The notes under the pieces were generated by a model. It had not been told where the DNA came from, searched no databases, and saw only the letters and a program-made list of their open reading frames with translations. DNA of 64,000 nt from UBA5336 sp038526245 (lineage in GTDB: Bacteria > Pseudomonadota > Alphaproteobacteria > Caulobacterales > Hyphomonadaceae): positions 1 to 64,000 of the forward strand of contig JBCBGZ010000006.1 in NCBI GenBank assembly GCA_038526245.1, read 5' to 3'. Positions 41,153-50,115 of the stretch are shown one piece after another. The stretch's first letter is position 1; every line of letters starts with the position of its first letter. The position numbers and the translations under genes are program-made.

Positions 41153-42274
41153 TCAAGCCATCGGGGTGAACCAGTCCGGCGTTGCGAAGGGTTTGCCGAG
41201 GTCGGCGGCGACGGCTTCGTGGGTGATCATGCCTTCGGCGACGGTGAGGCCGCGGGCGAGATGCGGATTGGCGTTCAGCGCGGCCTTCGTGCCCATCCCT
41301 GCGATCTGCTGCACGAAGGGCAGGGTGGCATTGTTCAGGGCATAGGTGGAGGTGCGCGGCACGGCGCCGGGCATGTTGGCGACGCAATAGTGCAGGATGC
41401 CGTCAACTTCGTAGATCGGGTCTTCATGGGTGGTGGGCCGTGAGGTCTCGAAACATCCGCCCTGGTCGATGGCGATGTCGACCAGCACGGCGCCCGGCTT
41501 CATTGTGGAAAGCTGCTGGCGCGTGATCAGCTTGGGCGCCGACGCACCGGGGATCAGCACCGCGCCGATCACGAGATCCGCGCTCTTCACCGCCTCGGCC
41601 AGGGCCGTGCGGGTGGAGTACATGGTTTTCACAAGGCCGTTGAACTGGGCGTCGAGCTCGGCCAGGCGGACCGTATTGCGGTCAAACACGGTCACATCCG
41701 CGCGCATGCCCACGGCGATTTCCGCCGCGTTTGTGCCGGAGACGCCGCCGCCAATGATCACGACCTTGGCAGGAGACACGCCGGGCACGCCGCCGAGCAG
41801 GAGCCCGCGCCCGCGCTTGGTTTTCATCAGCGCCCAGGCGGCGACCTGCATGCTCATCCGGCCCGCCACCTGGCTCATGGGGGTGAGCAGGGGCAAGCGC
41901 CCGTCCCGGTCGGTCACGGTCTCATAGGCGATGGCCACCGCGCCGCTGTCGATCAGACCCTTGGCCTGGACTGGGTCCGGCGCGAGGTGGAGATAGGTGA
42001 AAAGGGTGTGGTCGCGGGTCAGGCGCGCGGTCTCTTCCGGCTGGGGCTCTTTCACCTTCACGATCAATTCGCTCTCGCCAAAGACAGCGTCTGCATCGGG
42101 CAGGATCCGTGCGCCGACGGCTTCGTACTCGCCATTCTCGCAGGCCGAGCCGACACCGGCCCCGTCCTGGATGAACACCTCATGGCCCGCCGCGACCAGC
42201 TCGCCCACGCTCTCCGGGGTCAACCCGACACGGAATTCCTGTTTCTTGATCTCAGTTGGAACACCAATGCGCAT
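41153..42274 (-). CDS. ald: Alanine dehydrogenase
   Basis: 373 residues catalysing the NAD-dependent interconversion of alanine with pyruvate and ammonia. The start MRIGVPTEIKKQEFRVGLTP, the catalytic region YLHLAPDPVQAKGLIDSGAVAIAYETV, the Rossmann motif VVIIGGGVSGTNAAEIAVGMRADVTVFD and DIAIDQGGCFETSRPTTH are diagnostic. GGAGGAGG six bases before the ATG at 42274 decides the start. It is followed by the TIR-repeat gene with a 47-base gap. Confidence 0.96.
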   Translation of the reverse strand: MRIGVPTEIKKQEFRVGLTPESVGELVAAGHEVFIQDGAGVGSACENGEYEAVGARILPDADAVFGESELIVKVKEPQPEETARLTRDHTLFTYLHLAPDPVQAKGLIDSGAVAIAYETVTDRDGRLPLLTPMSQVAGRMSMQVAAWALMKTKRGRGLLLGGVPGVSPAKVVIIGGGVSGTNAAEIAVGMRADVTVFDRNTVRLAELDAQFNGLVKTMYSTRTALAEAVKSADLVIGAVLIPGASAPKLITRQQLSTMKPGAVLVDIAIDQGGCFETSRPTTHEDPIYEVDGILHYCVANMPGAVPRTSTYALNNATLPFVQQIAGMGTKAALNANPHLARGLTVAEGMITHEAVAADLGKPFATPDWFTPMA

Positions 42275-42356
42275 CTTGGGCCTCCTCCGGGCAAGGTTTT
42301 GCTTCGCATACGGCAAATCACGGACCTGTTAAAGTCCGCAGTGGGTCGCTTTTGGC

Positions 42357-43490
42357 CTACTCTGCTGCCAGTTCGGCGGCTTCGCGCGCGGTGCGCATTT
42401 TGGTGGCCTTGGCTTCGATTTCCTCGACGATGTGGTCGATCATGTCTTCGTTGGAGACTTTGTGAGACGGTGCGCCGGCCATGTACATCATGCCCGCTTC
42501 CTTACCGCCGCCTGTGAAGCCCATATCCGTCAGTGCCGCTTCGCCCGGCCCGTTTACCACACAACCAATGATGGACAGGGAAATCGGCTCGGAAATGTGC
42601 GCCAGGCGCTGCTCCAGCGTCTCGACGGTCTTGATCACGTCAAAGCCCTGACGCGCGCAGGAGGGGCAGGCGACGATGTTCACGCCCCGCGTGCGCAGGC
42701 CGAGGGATTTCAGCATTTCAAAGCCGACCTTGATTTCTTCGACCGGGTCCGCGCTGAGCGAGACGCGGATCGTGTCACCAATGCCCATCCAGAGCAAATT
42801 GCCCATGCCGATGGAGGATTTCACCGTGCCTGTGCGCTGGCCACCGGCTTCGGTGATGCCCAAATGCAGCGGCGCATCGGTGGCCTCGGCGAGCTGCTGG
42901 TAAGCCGCCACGGTGAGGAACATATCGGAGGCTTTTACGCTGATCTTATACTCGTGAAAGCCCAGATCATCGAGGATGCGGGCATGGTCCAGCGCGCTTT
43001 CCACCATCGCGTCTGGGCAGGGCTCGCCATATTTTTCCAGCAAGTGGCGCTCCAGAGAGCCGCCATTCACCCCGATGCGGATGGAGCAGCCATTGGCGCG
43101 CGCCGCGCTGACGACTTCTTTCACCCGGTCCGGGCTGCCGATATTGCCGGGATTGATGCGCAGGCAGGCGGCGCCAGCTTCAGCGGCCTCAATGCCGCGT
43201 TTATAGTGGAAATGGATGTCGGCCACGATTGGCACCTTCGCCTCGCGACAGATGGTGGGCATGGCCGCAGTGGACTCTTCGGTGGGGCAAGATACCCGCA
43301 CGATATCGGCGCCGGCCTCTTCCAGGGCGCGAATCTGGTCCAGCGTGGCTGCGGCATCTTCCGTGGGTGTGTTCGTCATGGACTGGACTGCAATGGGCGC
43401 GTCGCTGCCCACCTCTACCTTGCCCACCTGAATCTTCCGGCTTTTCCGGCGCTCAATGCTGCGCCAGGGGCGGATTGTGTTCGCGCTCAT
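42357..43490 (-). CDS. ispG: 4-hydroxy-3-methylbut-2-en-1-yl diphosphate synthase
   Basis: A 377-residue iron-sulfur enzyme of the MEP isoprenoid pathway converting MEcPP to HMBPP. TIM-barrel part: PIAVQSMTNTPTEDAAATL, VPIVADIHFHYK, LRINPGNIG and IRIGVNGGSLERHLLEKYG. Cluster cysteines lie in the C-terminal domain: ACPSCARQ and IGCVVNGPGEA. It lies upstream of ald and downstream of the RodZ-like gene, a common order being a helix-turn-helix gene just before ispG. Confidence 0.97.
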   Translation of the reverse strand: MSANTIRPWRSIERRKSRKIQVGKVEVGSDAPIAVQSMTNTPTEDAAATLDQIRALEEAGADIVRVSCPTEESTAAMPTICREAKVPIVADIHFHYKRGIEAAEAGAACLRINPGNIGSPDRVKEVVSAARANGCSIRIGVNGGSLERHLLEKYGEPCPDAMVESALDHARILDDLGFHEYKISVKASDMFLTVAAYQQLAEATDAPLHLGITEAGGQRTGTVKSSIGMGNLLWMGIGDTIRVSLSADPVEEIKVGFEMLKSLGLRTRGVNIVACPSCARQGFDVIKTVETLEQRLAHISEPISLSIIGCVVNGPGEAALTDMGFTGGGKEAGMMYMAGAPSHKVSNEDMIDHIVEEIEAKATKMRTAREAAELAAE

Positions 43491-43581
43491 GGGCTTTCAG
43501 GGCTCCTTGCCGGATCGCTGACGGGCTGACCACTGCAATGTGGCGATGATTGAGGGCGCGGTAAAGGCGCCAGCGTGTCGC

Positions 43582-44568
43582 TTAGCGTGAAGGCTGGCCA
43601 TTGCCAGCGGCCGCGAGGGCGGGTGCAGCGGCGTCCTGGGCGCGGGTGGCGGCGCTGTCTACGCTGGCGGCGAACACGGCAGCGTCTTCCGGGCCAAGGG
43701 GGCCGATCACCGCGTCGCCAAGGCGCCATTCAAAGGCGGTGCCGTTGCGTGCACTAATTGTCCAGCCTGCACCCGAGCGAGGAATGTAGGTCTCGCCGGC
43801 CCGCATGATCCGGTTGCGGTAAAGCGTGCCGTCGGGGCCACGAACTTCGACCCATGCATCCTGGAGGGCCACAAGCGTGAGTTCCATGTTCTCAACGCGC
43901 ACGCGCTCTGTCAGAGGCACGTCGGCGAAGAGGCTTTCCGCAGCACCATTCAGTGGCTGTACGGCCAGTTCAGGTCCGCCATTGCTGCTGCCTTGACCCG
44001 ATACGGCGAAAATTGCTCCCCCAATCACAGCCACAGCGAGGACGGCGGCCGCGGCATAGGCCGGACGCAAGAAGGCCGGGCGGGTAACCCCATCGGTCGA
44101 GACAACCTGTTCAGGGGCCGATACGGTCTCAAGCGTTCCGCAATCTGCGGAATAGTCGCGAACAACCTGATCGCCATCGATCCCCAGTGTTCTGGCGTAG
44201 TCGCGCACCACCGGTGTGATGTAACCGCGTGACATGCCGGACACTTCCATCCGCTCAATGGAAATGAGCTTCTGGGCATTGTGGCGGGTGATTTCGTGGA
44301 GGGCTTCGATGCTGACCTGCTTGGCATCGCGCACCTTGCGCAGGAGTTGGCCAATCCGTTCTTCCGGCAAAGCCTCGCGCAGAGCGTCATAATAGGCTTG
44401 CGGGCTTCCGGTGTATTCTGGCTCCAAAACGGGCGTTTCGGGCGCAATGGCCGCAGGATTCGCTTCGGCAGGCGGGCCCGTACGGAGCGTTCCGTCTTTG
44501 GGGGCTGGTTGTGATGGCGGTGTCATGACCGTGGGCACAGGCGAGTTCGATTCTTCTGCCATTTCCAT
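43582..44568 (-). CDS. RodZ-like helix-turn-helix membrane protein with DUF4115 domain
   Basis: 328 residues. A Pro-rich N-terminal tail precedes a HTH_25-type helix-turn-helix (IGQLLRKVRDAKQVSIEALHEITRHNAQKLISIERME ... ITPVVRDYARTLGID), a single membrane helix (AYAAAAVLAVAVIGGAIFAV) and a periplasmic domain with the DUF4115 pattern (ALQDAWVEVRGPDGTLYRNRIMRAGETYIPRSGAGWTISARNGTAFEWRLGD). This is the architecture of RodZ, the MreB-associated cell-shape protein. The N-terminal extension of ~70 residues is unusual. The start (44568 or 44562) is not certain. Located just upstream of ispG, as in many alphaproteobacteria. Confidence 0.82.
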   Translation of the reverse strand: MEMAEESNSPVPTVMTPPSQPAPKDGTLRTGPPAEANPAAIAPETPVLEPEYTGSPQAYYDALREALPEERIGQLLRKVRDAKQVSIEALHEITRHNAQKLISIERMEVSGMSRGYITPVVRDYARTLGIDGDQVVRDYSADCGTLETVSAPEQVVSTDGVTRPAFLRPAYAAAAVLAVAVIGGAIFAVSGQGSSNGGPELAVQPLNGAAESLFADVPLTERVRVENMELTLVALQDAWVEVRGPDGTLYRNRIMRAGETYIPRSGAGWTISARNGTAFEWRLGDAVIGPLGPEDAAVFAASVDSAATRAQDAAAPALAAAGNGQPSR

Positions 44569-44671
44569 TGCCCTGCCGCGTTTACGGCATGCTCCTCACG
44601 TGCGGGACCCTGTGTCCCGCTCAATATATGCCCTAAGCCCATGAAGGTTTTATACAATTCATAGGCCACGA

Positions 44672-46942
44672 TCAATTGAGTGTGACATCCACTCCAAGGT
44701 CGTCCAACAAGGCTAACAATTCCTTACGCAGGTCGCCACGCCCTTCTGAGAGAGAAGTGCAAAGCGCATGCCCCAATTGCGCGAGGTGTACGCTCCGTAT
44801 CGCCTTTTTGACGGGCCCGATCTGTGAGGCGGGCATGGATAGGGTGTGAAACCCAAGGGAAGCAAGGCACAAAGCCTGAAGCGGGTCGCCCGATGCCTCT
44901 CCGCAGAGCGACAGGGGCAGGTCCAGGGCGGCGCAGTTTTCAGCGACCGATTTCAGGAACCGCAGGGCCGGGCGACTGACGATGTCGTACCGATCTGAGA
45001 CAGATGGAGTCATGCGGTCTGCAGCGAAGAAAAACTGCATGAGGTCATTGGTGCCCAGGGACAGAAAGTCGGCTTCCTCCGCGATCTCCGGCAAGGCGTA
45101 GGCCAGGGCCGGGGCCTCCAGCATGGCGCCGATCTCCAGCCGCTCCGGAGGGGCAAAGCCACGCGCGCCGCTCCATTCCAATTCTTCGAGCAGCATGGCT
45201 TTCGCCTCGAAAAATTCCTCGGCAATGGTGATCATCGGGAACATCACCCGCAAGTGCCGTCCACTGGCCGCGCGGACCAGGGCGCGCAATTGCCGCCGGA
45301 ACAGGCCCCTTGTGTCCAGGGCGAACCGGATCGACCGCCATCCCAGGGCGGGGTTTTCCTCCCGCACCGTGTTCAGATTCGGCAGCAACTTGTCTCCGCC
45401 CAGGTCCACTGTGCGGAATGTGACGGGCTTGTCGCCTGCGGTATCCAGAACGGTCGAGTAGAGCTCGACCTGTTCGCCTAGCCTCGGCAACGTCGAGGCG
45501 ACCAGAAACTGAAACTCCGTCCGAAAGAGGCCGATGCCTTCCGCGCCGGCCTCTTCCACAGCGTCGACATCGAGCGCGAGGCCAGCATTCAGGTTCAGCG
45601 AGATGGTTATTCCGTCCAGCGATGTCGCCGGTTGGTCGCGCAGGGCTTCATAGGCGGCCTGGCGTTCGCCGCGCAGGGCGATCCGATCCGTATAGGCCGC
45701 CTTCAGGGCATCATCGGCGCGCAGGTGTGCCTTGCCCTCTTCGGCATCGACGATGATGGCATCGCCGGCTTCAACCGCTGTCGTTATGCCGGGCACGTTG
45801 CCAATGGTCGGGATTTCCATGGCGCGGGCCACGATGGCGGCGTGGGACGAGACCGAGGATTCCTCAATCAGGATGCCCGCCAGACCCTTCCCGCGATATT
45901 CCAGCAGGTCTGCCGGGCCGAGGCGGCGCGCGACAACGACCGCATGACTGACATCACTGTCTGCCGCCAGCGCCGTGTGGTCATCCCCGCTGAGAATACG
46001 CAGCAGCCGATTGTCCAGGTCTTCGAGATCGTAAAGGCGCTCGCGCAAATAGGAGTCGGTGGCCGTTTCCAGGCGCGCACGGTGTTCCCGGCGGGCCCGG
46101 TCGACGGCGGCCTCGGCGGTCAAGCCGCCCTGCACCCCTTCCTGGAGGCGCTCGGCCCAGGCCGGGTCGTGGGCGAGGAGGCGGTAGGTCTCCAAGACTT
46201 CACGCGATTCTCCCATGAGCGCGCCGGTATCGATCGACACCATCGCATCCACGGAAACCCGCAGGGCGTTCAGCGCTGCTTGCAGCCGGTCCGTTTCGCC
46301 CTGCACATCTGCGGAGAAGAACTTCGCCGCGGGCACCACCGGGTCATGGAAGACCACTGTGCCAATCCCAATGCCGCCGCATAGCGAACGGCCTTGCAGT
46401 GTGGCCGGTCGCAAACTTGCCTCATCGGCCTCCGCCGCCCGGCGTGCATCCGAAACTGTCGCGAGCACTTCGGCCAACACCATGGCGATGGTCTGGAGGG
46501 TTTCAACTTCGTCTTCGCCATAGCTGCGCGCGGTACGGTTTTGCACCGTCAACACGCCTGTGACGCGGCCACTTCGCAAGATCGGCACACCCAGAAAGGC
46601 GTGATAGGGATCTTCGCCCGTCTCGGGTCGGTAAGAGAATGCCGGGTGGCGCGGTGCATCCTGGATAGCCAGGGGCGAGGCGGACATCGCAATTTGCCCA
46701 ACAAGGCCTTCGTCCAGACCAAGGCGCGTTCGGCTAACCGCTTCCGGGCGCAGCCCCTCAGTCGCGATCAGCTCCAGCATGTCGTCCAGGGTGCGCAGAT
46801 AGATCGAGCACACATCGGCCACCATTGTGCCGGCAACCAGTTTGACCACCTTGCCCAGCCGTTCGCTGTCGTCGCCGCCAGCAGCCATCATCTGGCGCAG
46901 GCGGTTCATCAGCAAACGAGGGGCGGAATAGGTCTCTGGCAT
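44672..46942 (-). CDS. ptsP: Phosphoenolpyruvate-protein phosphotransferase PtsP (EI-Ntr)
   Basis: 756 residues. The N-terminal GAF domain (~15-160: VVKLVAGTMVADVCSIYLRTLDDMLELIATEGL ... LGVPILRSGRVTGVLTVQN) is followed by enzyme-I domains: the phospho-histidine loop ESSVSSHAAIVARAMEIPTIGN, the PEP-binding barrel (EGIGLFRTEFQFL, PVTFRTVDLGGDK, FLSLGTNDLMQFFFAADR) and the catalytic Cys in LSLCGEASGDP. It starts the nitrogen-related phosphotransferase cascade, where glutamine sensing by the GAF domain has been shown in relatives. It follows lysC on the same strand with a 28-base gap. Confidence 0.95.
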   Translation of the reverse strand: MPETYSAPRLLMNRLRQMMAAGGDDSERLGKVVKLVAGTMVADVCSIYLRTLDDMLELIATEGLRPEAVSRTRLGLDEGLVGQIAMSASPLAIQDAPRHPAFSYRPETGEDPYHAFLGVPILRSGRVTGVLTVQNRTARSYGEDEVETLQTIAMVLAEVLATVSDARRAAEADEASLRPATLQGRSLCGGIGIGTVVFHDPVVPAAKFFSADVQGETDRLQAALNALRVSVDAMVSIDTGALMGESREVLETYRLLAHDPAWAERLQEGVQGGLTAEAAVDRARREHRARLETATDSYLRERLYDLEDLDNRLLRILSGDDHTALAADSDVSHAVVVARRLGPADLLEYRGKGLAGILIEESSVSSHAAIVARAMEIPTIGNVPGITTAVEAGDAIIVDAEEGKAHLRADDALKAAYTDRIALRGERQAAYEALRDQPATSLDGITISLNLNAGLALDVDAVEEAGAEGIGLFRTEFQFLVASTLPRLGEQVELYSTVLDTAGDKPVTFRTVDLGGDKLLPNLNTVREENPALGWRSIRFALDTRGLFRRQLRALVRAASGRHLRVMFPMITIAEEFFEAKAMLLEELEWSGARGFAPPERLEIGAMLEAPALAYALPEIAEEADFLSLGTNDLMQFFFAADRMTPSVSDRYDIVSRPALRFLKSVAENCAALDLPLSLCGEASGDPLQALCLASLGFHTLSMPASQIGPVKKAIRSVHLAQLGHALCTSLSEGRGDLRKELLALLDDLGVDVTLN

Positions 46943-46970
46943 GGGCTCTCAAATTGTGTCGCTGGCGATA

Positions 46971-48242
46971 TTACGTAGCGTCGAGTTCAAAGGCGGTGTG
47001 CAGCGCGCGCACAGCCAATTCGGTATAGGCCGCTTCGATCAGGACAGAGATCTTGATTTCCGACGTCGCGATGACGTCGATATTGATGCCCTTCTCATAG
47101 AGCGCTCGGAACATGGTCTCAGCCACACCGGTATGGCTCTTCATGCCGACACCGATGATGGAGACCTTTGCGACATCGCGTTCCACTTCCAGGCGTTCAA
47201 ACTCAATCTCGTCCTGGTGGCGGCGCAGGGTTTCCTCAGCAATTTGGCTGTCGCGGTCCGTGCAGGTGAACACCATGTTGGCGACGCCTTCGCCACGGGC
47301 ATTGGCCTGGACAATCATGTCCACATTCACGCCCCCTGCGGCCATGAGCGCGAAGATCCGCGCCGAGACGCCAGGCTTGTCCGCGACACCATAGAGCGTG
47401 ACCTTGGCTTCATCGCGCGAATAGGCCACGCCGCTGACAACCTGCTTTTCCACGATTTCATCCTCCGAACAGACACGTGTGCCCGGATTGGGCGTATTGT
47501 GAGCTATAAAGCTCGAAAGCACCCGGATGGGCACATTGTGGTTCATGGCCAGTTCGACCGAGCGGGTCTGGAGCACTTTTGCCCCCAGGGACGCCATCTC
47601 CAGCATTTCCTCATAGGAGATGCGCTCGATCCGCTGGGCCTTTGAGACGATGCGCGGGTCGGTGGTATAGACACCGTCCACATCGGTGTAGATATCGCAG
47701 CAGTCCGCGCCAAGGGCGGCCGCCACGGCCACAGCGCTCGTATCGGACCCACCCCGACCAAGCGTGGCGATACGCCCGTCGTCGGTAACGCCCTGGAACC
47801 CGGCGATCACGGCAATCTCGCCGCTATCGACGGCTTCGGGCAGGCCGGATTCCTCAAATCCCTGAATGCGTGCCCGGCCGTGGGCATCACTCGTGCGCAT
47901 CTCAAGCTGCCAGCCCAGCCAGCTTCGCGCGCGGTGCCCACGCCTGCGAAGCGCAAGGGCCAATAGCCCTGCGGTGACCTGCTCGCCGGAACTGACCACC
48001 ACGTCGTACTCGTCGTCGAATTGACCCGCGCCAATCTCGTCGCCGGCCGCGCCGTGGGCGTAGCCGACCAGCTTGTTGGTTTCACCGGCCATGGCGGACA
48101 CCACGACGGCCAGCGCTTCGCCGGAAGCGGCGCGCGCAGCGACCAGATCGGCCACGTGGGCGATCCGTTCGAGGTCCGCCACAGATGTGCCGCCAAATTT
48201 CAGAACGGTTCGCCGCATTGCCTCATCGTCTTTCTTTCCCAT
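46971..48242 (-). CDS. lysC: Aspartate kinase
   Basis: 423 residues; phosphorylates aspartate at the head of the lysine/threonine/methionine pathway. Kinase part: TVLKFGGTSVADLERI, SSGEQVTAGLLALAL, IAGFQGV, TLGRGGSDTSAVAVAAALGADCCDIYTDVDGVYTTDPR. Two ACT regulatory domains follow (VTLYGVADKPGVSARIFALMAAGGVNVDMIVQ and VSIIGVGMKSHTGVAETMFRALYEKGINIDVIATSEIKISVL), giving feedback inhibition. The ATG at 48242 is given; 48218 (MRRTVLKFGG) matches most homologues and has GAGG close by. Confidence 0.96.
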   Translation of the reverse strand: MGKKDDEAMRRTVLKFGGTSVADLERIAHVADLVAARAASGEALAVVVSAMAGETNKLVGYAHGAAGDEIGAGQFDDEYDVVVSSGEQVTAGLLALALRRRGHRARSWLGWQLEMRTSDAHGRARIQGFEESGLPEAVDSGEIAVIAGFQGVTDDGRIATLGRGGSDTSAVAVAAALGADCCDIYTDVDGVYTTDPRIVSKAQRIERISYEEMLEMASLGAKVLQTRSVELAMNHNVPIRVLSSFIAHNTPNPGTRVCSEDEIVEKQVVSGVAYSRDEAKVTLYGVADKPGVSARIFALMAAGGVNVDMIVQANARGEGVANMVFTCTDRDSQIAEETLRRHQDEIEFERLEVERDVAKVSIIGVGMKSHTGVAETMFRALYEKGINIDVIATSEIKISVLIEAAYTELAVRALHTAFELDAT

Positions 48243-48307
48243 GTCTCGAACTCAACGCGCTTTTGTAGAGCGCGCCCCCTTGCGGATCAAACAGGAACGC
48301 TAAACCC

Positions 48308-49081
48308 ATGGACGAGACCACCGCCGAACGCCCAGGCAGCCTGCACCGGCCGAGCATTGATGAGGCAGAAGTGGCCAAATTCACGGCAATGGCGGCTGAG
48401 TGGTGGGATCCTACAGGCAAATTCAAGCCGTTGCATAAGTTCAATCCCGTAAGGCTGGGCTTTATCCGCGACACGGTGGTCGGGCACTTTGGCCTTGATG
48501 CGACCGCGCGCAGGCCGTTTGAGGGCCTTGGCTTGCTGGATATTGGGTGCGGCGGCGGCCTTGTCAGCGAGCCCATGGCCCGCCTGGGCGCACGTGTCAC
48601 GGGCGTCGATGCGTCTGAAGCCAACATCAAGACCGCAATGGCCCATGCGAGCCAGACCGGCGTGGAGGTCGACTATCGCGCAGGCACGGCGGAAGAACTG
48701 ATCGCGGCGGGTGAGGGGCCGTTCGATGTGGTCCTGAACCTTGAAGTGGTCGAGCACGTCGCCGACCCGGCCGGGTTTCTGCGCGATACGGCCAGCCTGG
48801 TGAAGCCGGGTGGTATCATGGTCGTGGCCACGTTGAACCGAACGCCCAAGGCATTTGCGTTGGCCATTGTGGGCGCCGAATACGTTTTAGGCTGGTTGCC
48901 GCGCGGCACCCATGAGTGGAACAAATTCCTGAAGCCCCGCGAAATCGTCGACTCCCTGACCGACGCTGGCATGACCGTGCGCGCGCCCCAGGGCGTGACC
49001 TACAATCCGCTGATGGATGCCTGGCGGCTCTCAAACGATACCGGCGTCAACTACATGGTTGTGTCCACGCGGCCAAAATGA
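48308..49081 (+). CDS. ubiG: Ubiquinone biosynthesis O-methyltransferase
   Basis: A 257-residue SAM methyltransferase acting on both hydroxylated intermediates of ubiquinone synthesis. Motif I is LLDIGCGGGLVSEPMARLGARVTGVDAS; VEVDYRAGTAEEL and FDVVLNLEVVEHVADPAGFL follow. The N-terminal FTAMAAEWWDPTGKFKPLHKFNPVRL and the RGTHEWNKFLKP stretch are UbiG-specific. The stop overlaps the start of the DUF924 gene (ATGA). Confidence 0.96.
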   Translation: MDETTAERPGSLHRPSIDEAEVAKFTAMAAEWWDPTGKFKPLHKFNPVRLGFIRDTVVGHFGLDATARRPFEGLGLLDIGCGGGLVSEPMARLGARVTGVDASEANIKTAMAHASQTGVEVDYRAGTAEELIAAGEGPFDVVLNLEVVEHVADPAGFLRDTASLVKPGGIMVVATLNRTPKAFALAIVGAEYVLGWLPRGTHEWNKFLKPREIVDSLTDAGMTVRAPQGVTYNPLMDAWRLSNDTGVNYMVVSTRPK

Positions 49082-49686
49082 CCGTGGTCTCACCTGACGA
49101 TATTCTCGACGACTGGATCGGCCCGGCGGCCCATGACGCTGTGCTGGCGGAGGCGCGTAAACGGGTCTGGTTCGGCAAATCCGACGCGGTGGACCGGGAC
49201 CTGGAGGTACGATACCTGCCCACGATTGAAGCGCTGGCGGCAGGGCTGGCCGAAACCTGGGCCGAACGCGGGCCGCGCCCACGCCTGGCCGCCATCATCG
49301 CGATGGACCAGTTCACCCGCAACATTTTCCGAGACACCCCAAACGCCTTCAGCCTCGACTCCCGCGCCCTGGGGCTTGCCAAGGAAGGGCTTGTCCTCGG
49401 TCAGGACCGGGAGCTGACAGAAGTCGAACAGATGTTCTTCTATCTGCCCCTGGAACATTCCGAGCGCACCGCTGACCAGCAACTCAGCGTCGATCTGTTC
49501 ACCCGTCTCGCCGAAAGCGCCCGTCCGCCCTTCAAGGCGCTTGTGGACGACACGCTCGACTATGCCCACAAGCACAAGGCCGTCATCGACCAATTCGGCC
49601 GCTTCCCCCACCGCAACGTCATCCTCGGCCGCAGCAGCACGGTTGAGGAGAAAGCCTACCTCGCCAGGCCGGGGGCGGGGTTTTAA
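49078..49686 (+). CDS. DUF924 family protein
   Basis: A 202-residue helical protein with the family signatures RVWFGKSDAVDRDLEVRYLPTIEAL, LAAIIAMDQFTRNIFRDTPNAFSLDSRALGLA, FFYLPLEHSERTADQQLSVDLF and FGRFPHRNVILGR. DUF924 folds like a TPR protein; its role is not established. Translationally coupled to ubiG by a four-base overlap, a link often seen in alphaproteobacteria. Followed by a bidirectional terminator. Confidence 0.92.
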   Translation: MTVVSPDDILDDWIGPAAHDAVLAEARKRVWFGKSDAVDRDLEVRYLPTIEALAAGLAETWAERGPRPRLAAIIAMDQFTRNIFRDTPNAFSLDSRALGLAKEGLVLGQDRELTEVEQMFFYLPLEHSERTADQQLSVDLFTRLAESARPPFKALVDDTLDYAHKHKAVIDQFGRFPHRNVILGRSSTVEEKAYLARPGAGF

Positions 49687-49691
49687 CGCAG

Positions 49692-49718
49692 AAAAGGGGC
49701 GCATGGAGCGCCCCTTTA
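49692..49718. terminator. Bidirectional terminator between the DUF924 gene and trxA
   Basis: AAAGGGGCGC (49693-49702) pairs with GCGCCCCTTT (49708-49717) around a five-base loop; A- and T-runs at the stem ends serve both convergent genes. Confidence 0.8.
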
Positions 49719-49743
49719 TGGTGTTTCGGTTGCCGTACTGGGA

Positions 49744-50061
49744 TCAGGCGTTTTCCTTGATCCACTCGGCGATGCGCTGCTTGCTCATGGCGCCGAGCTG
49801 GCTGTCGACCATTTTGCCATCCTTGAACAGCATGAGGGTGGGCAGACCACGTACGCCGTATTTCGAAGCGCTCATGGGATTCTCATCCACATTGATCTTC
49901 GCGATGGTAACCTTGTCGCCATACTCCTCGGCAACCGCGTCCAGGTGGGGCGCCATTTGCTTACACGGTCCACACCATTCGGCCCAGAAGTCCACCACGA
50001 CGGGCAAGTCGCCAGCAATCGCAGCGTCGAAATCATCATCTGTGAGGGTCTTTGTCGCCAT
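49744..50061 (-). CDS. trxA: Thioredoxin 1
   Basis: 105 residues with the redox motif WAEWCGPCK (Cys30, Cys33), the conserved KINVDENP and the cis-proline loop GVRGLPTLMLF. A general cytoplasmic disulfide reductant, also serving ribonucleotide reductase encoded at 2.5 kb. It is the last gene of the addB-addA-trxA run, a conserved alphaproteobacterial order. Confidence 0.97.
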   Translation of the reverse strand: MATKTLTDDDFDAAIAGDLPVVVDFWAEWCGPCKQMAPHLDAVAEEYGDKVTIAKINVDENPMSASKYGVRGLPTLMLFKDGKMVDSQLGAMSKQRIAEWIKENA

Positions 50062-50115
50062 GATTTCAAGCTCCTTTATCTGTCTTGGGGGAGAGATAGG
50101 CGATTCCCCGGCCGG

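Noticed and set aside
42432..43529. 365-codon plus-strand frame opposite ispG
   Set aside because: Antisense to ispG, whose iron-sulfur and TIM-barrel motifs are intact; no motif in the reverse product.
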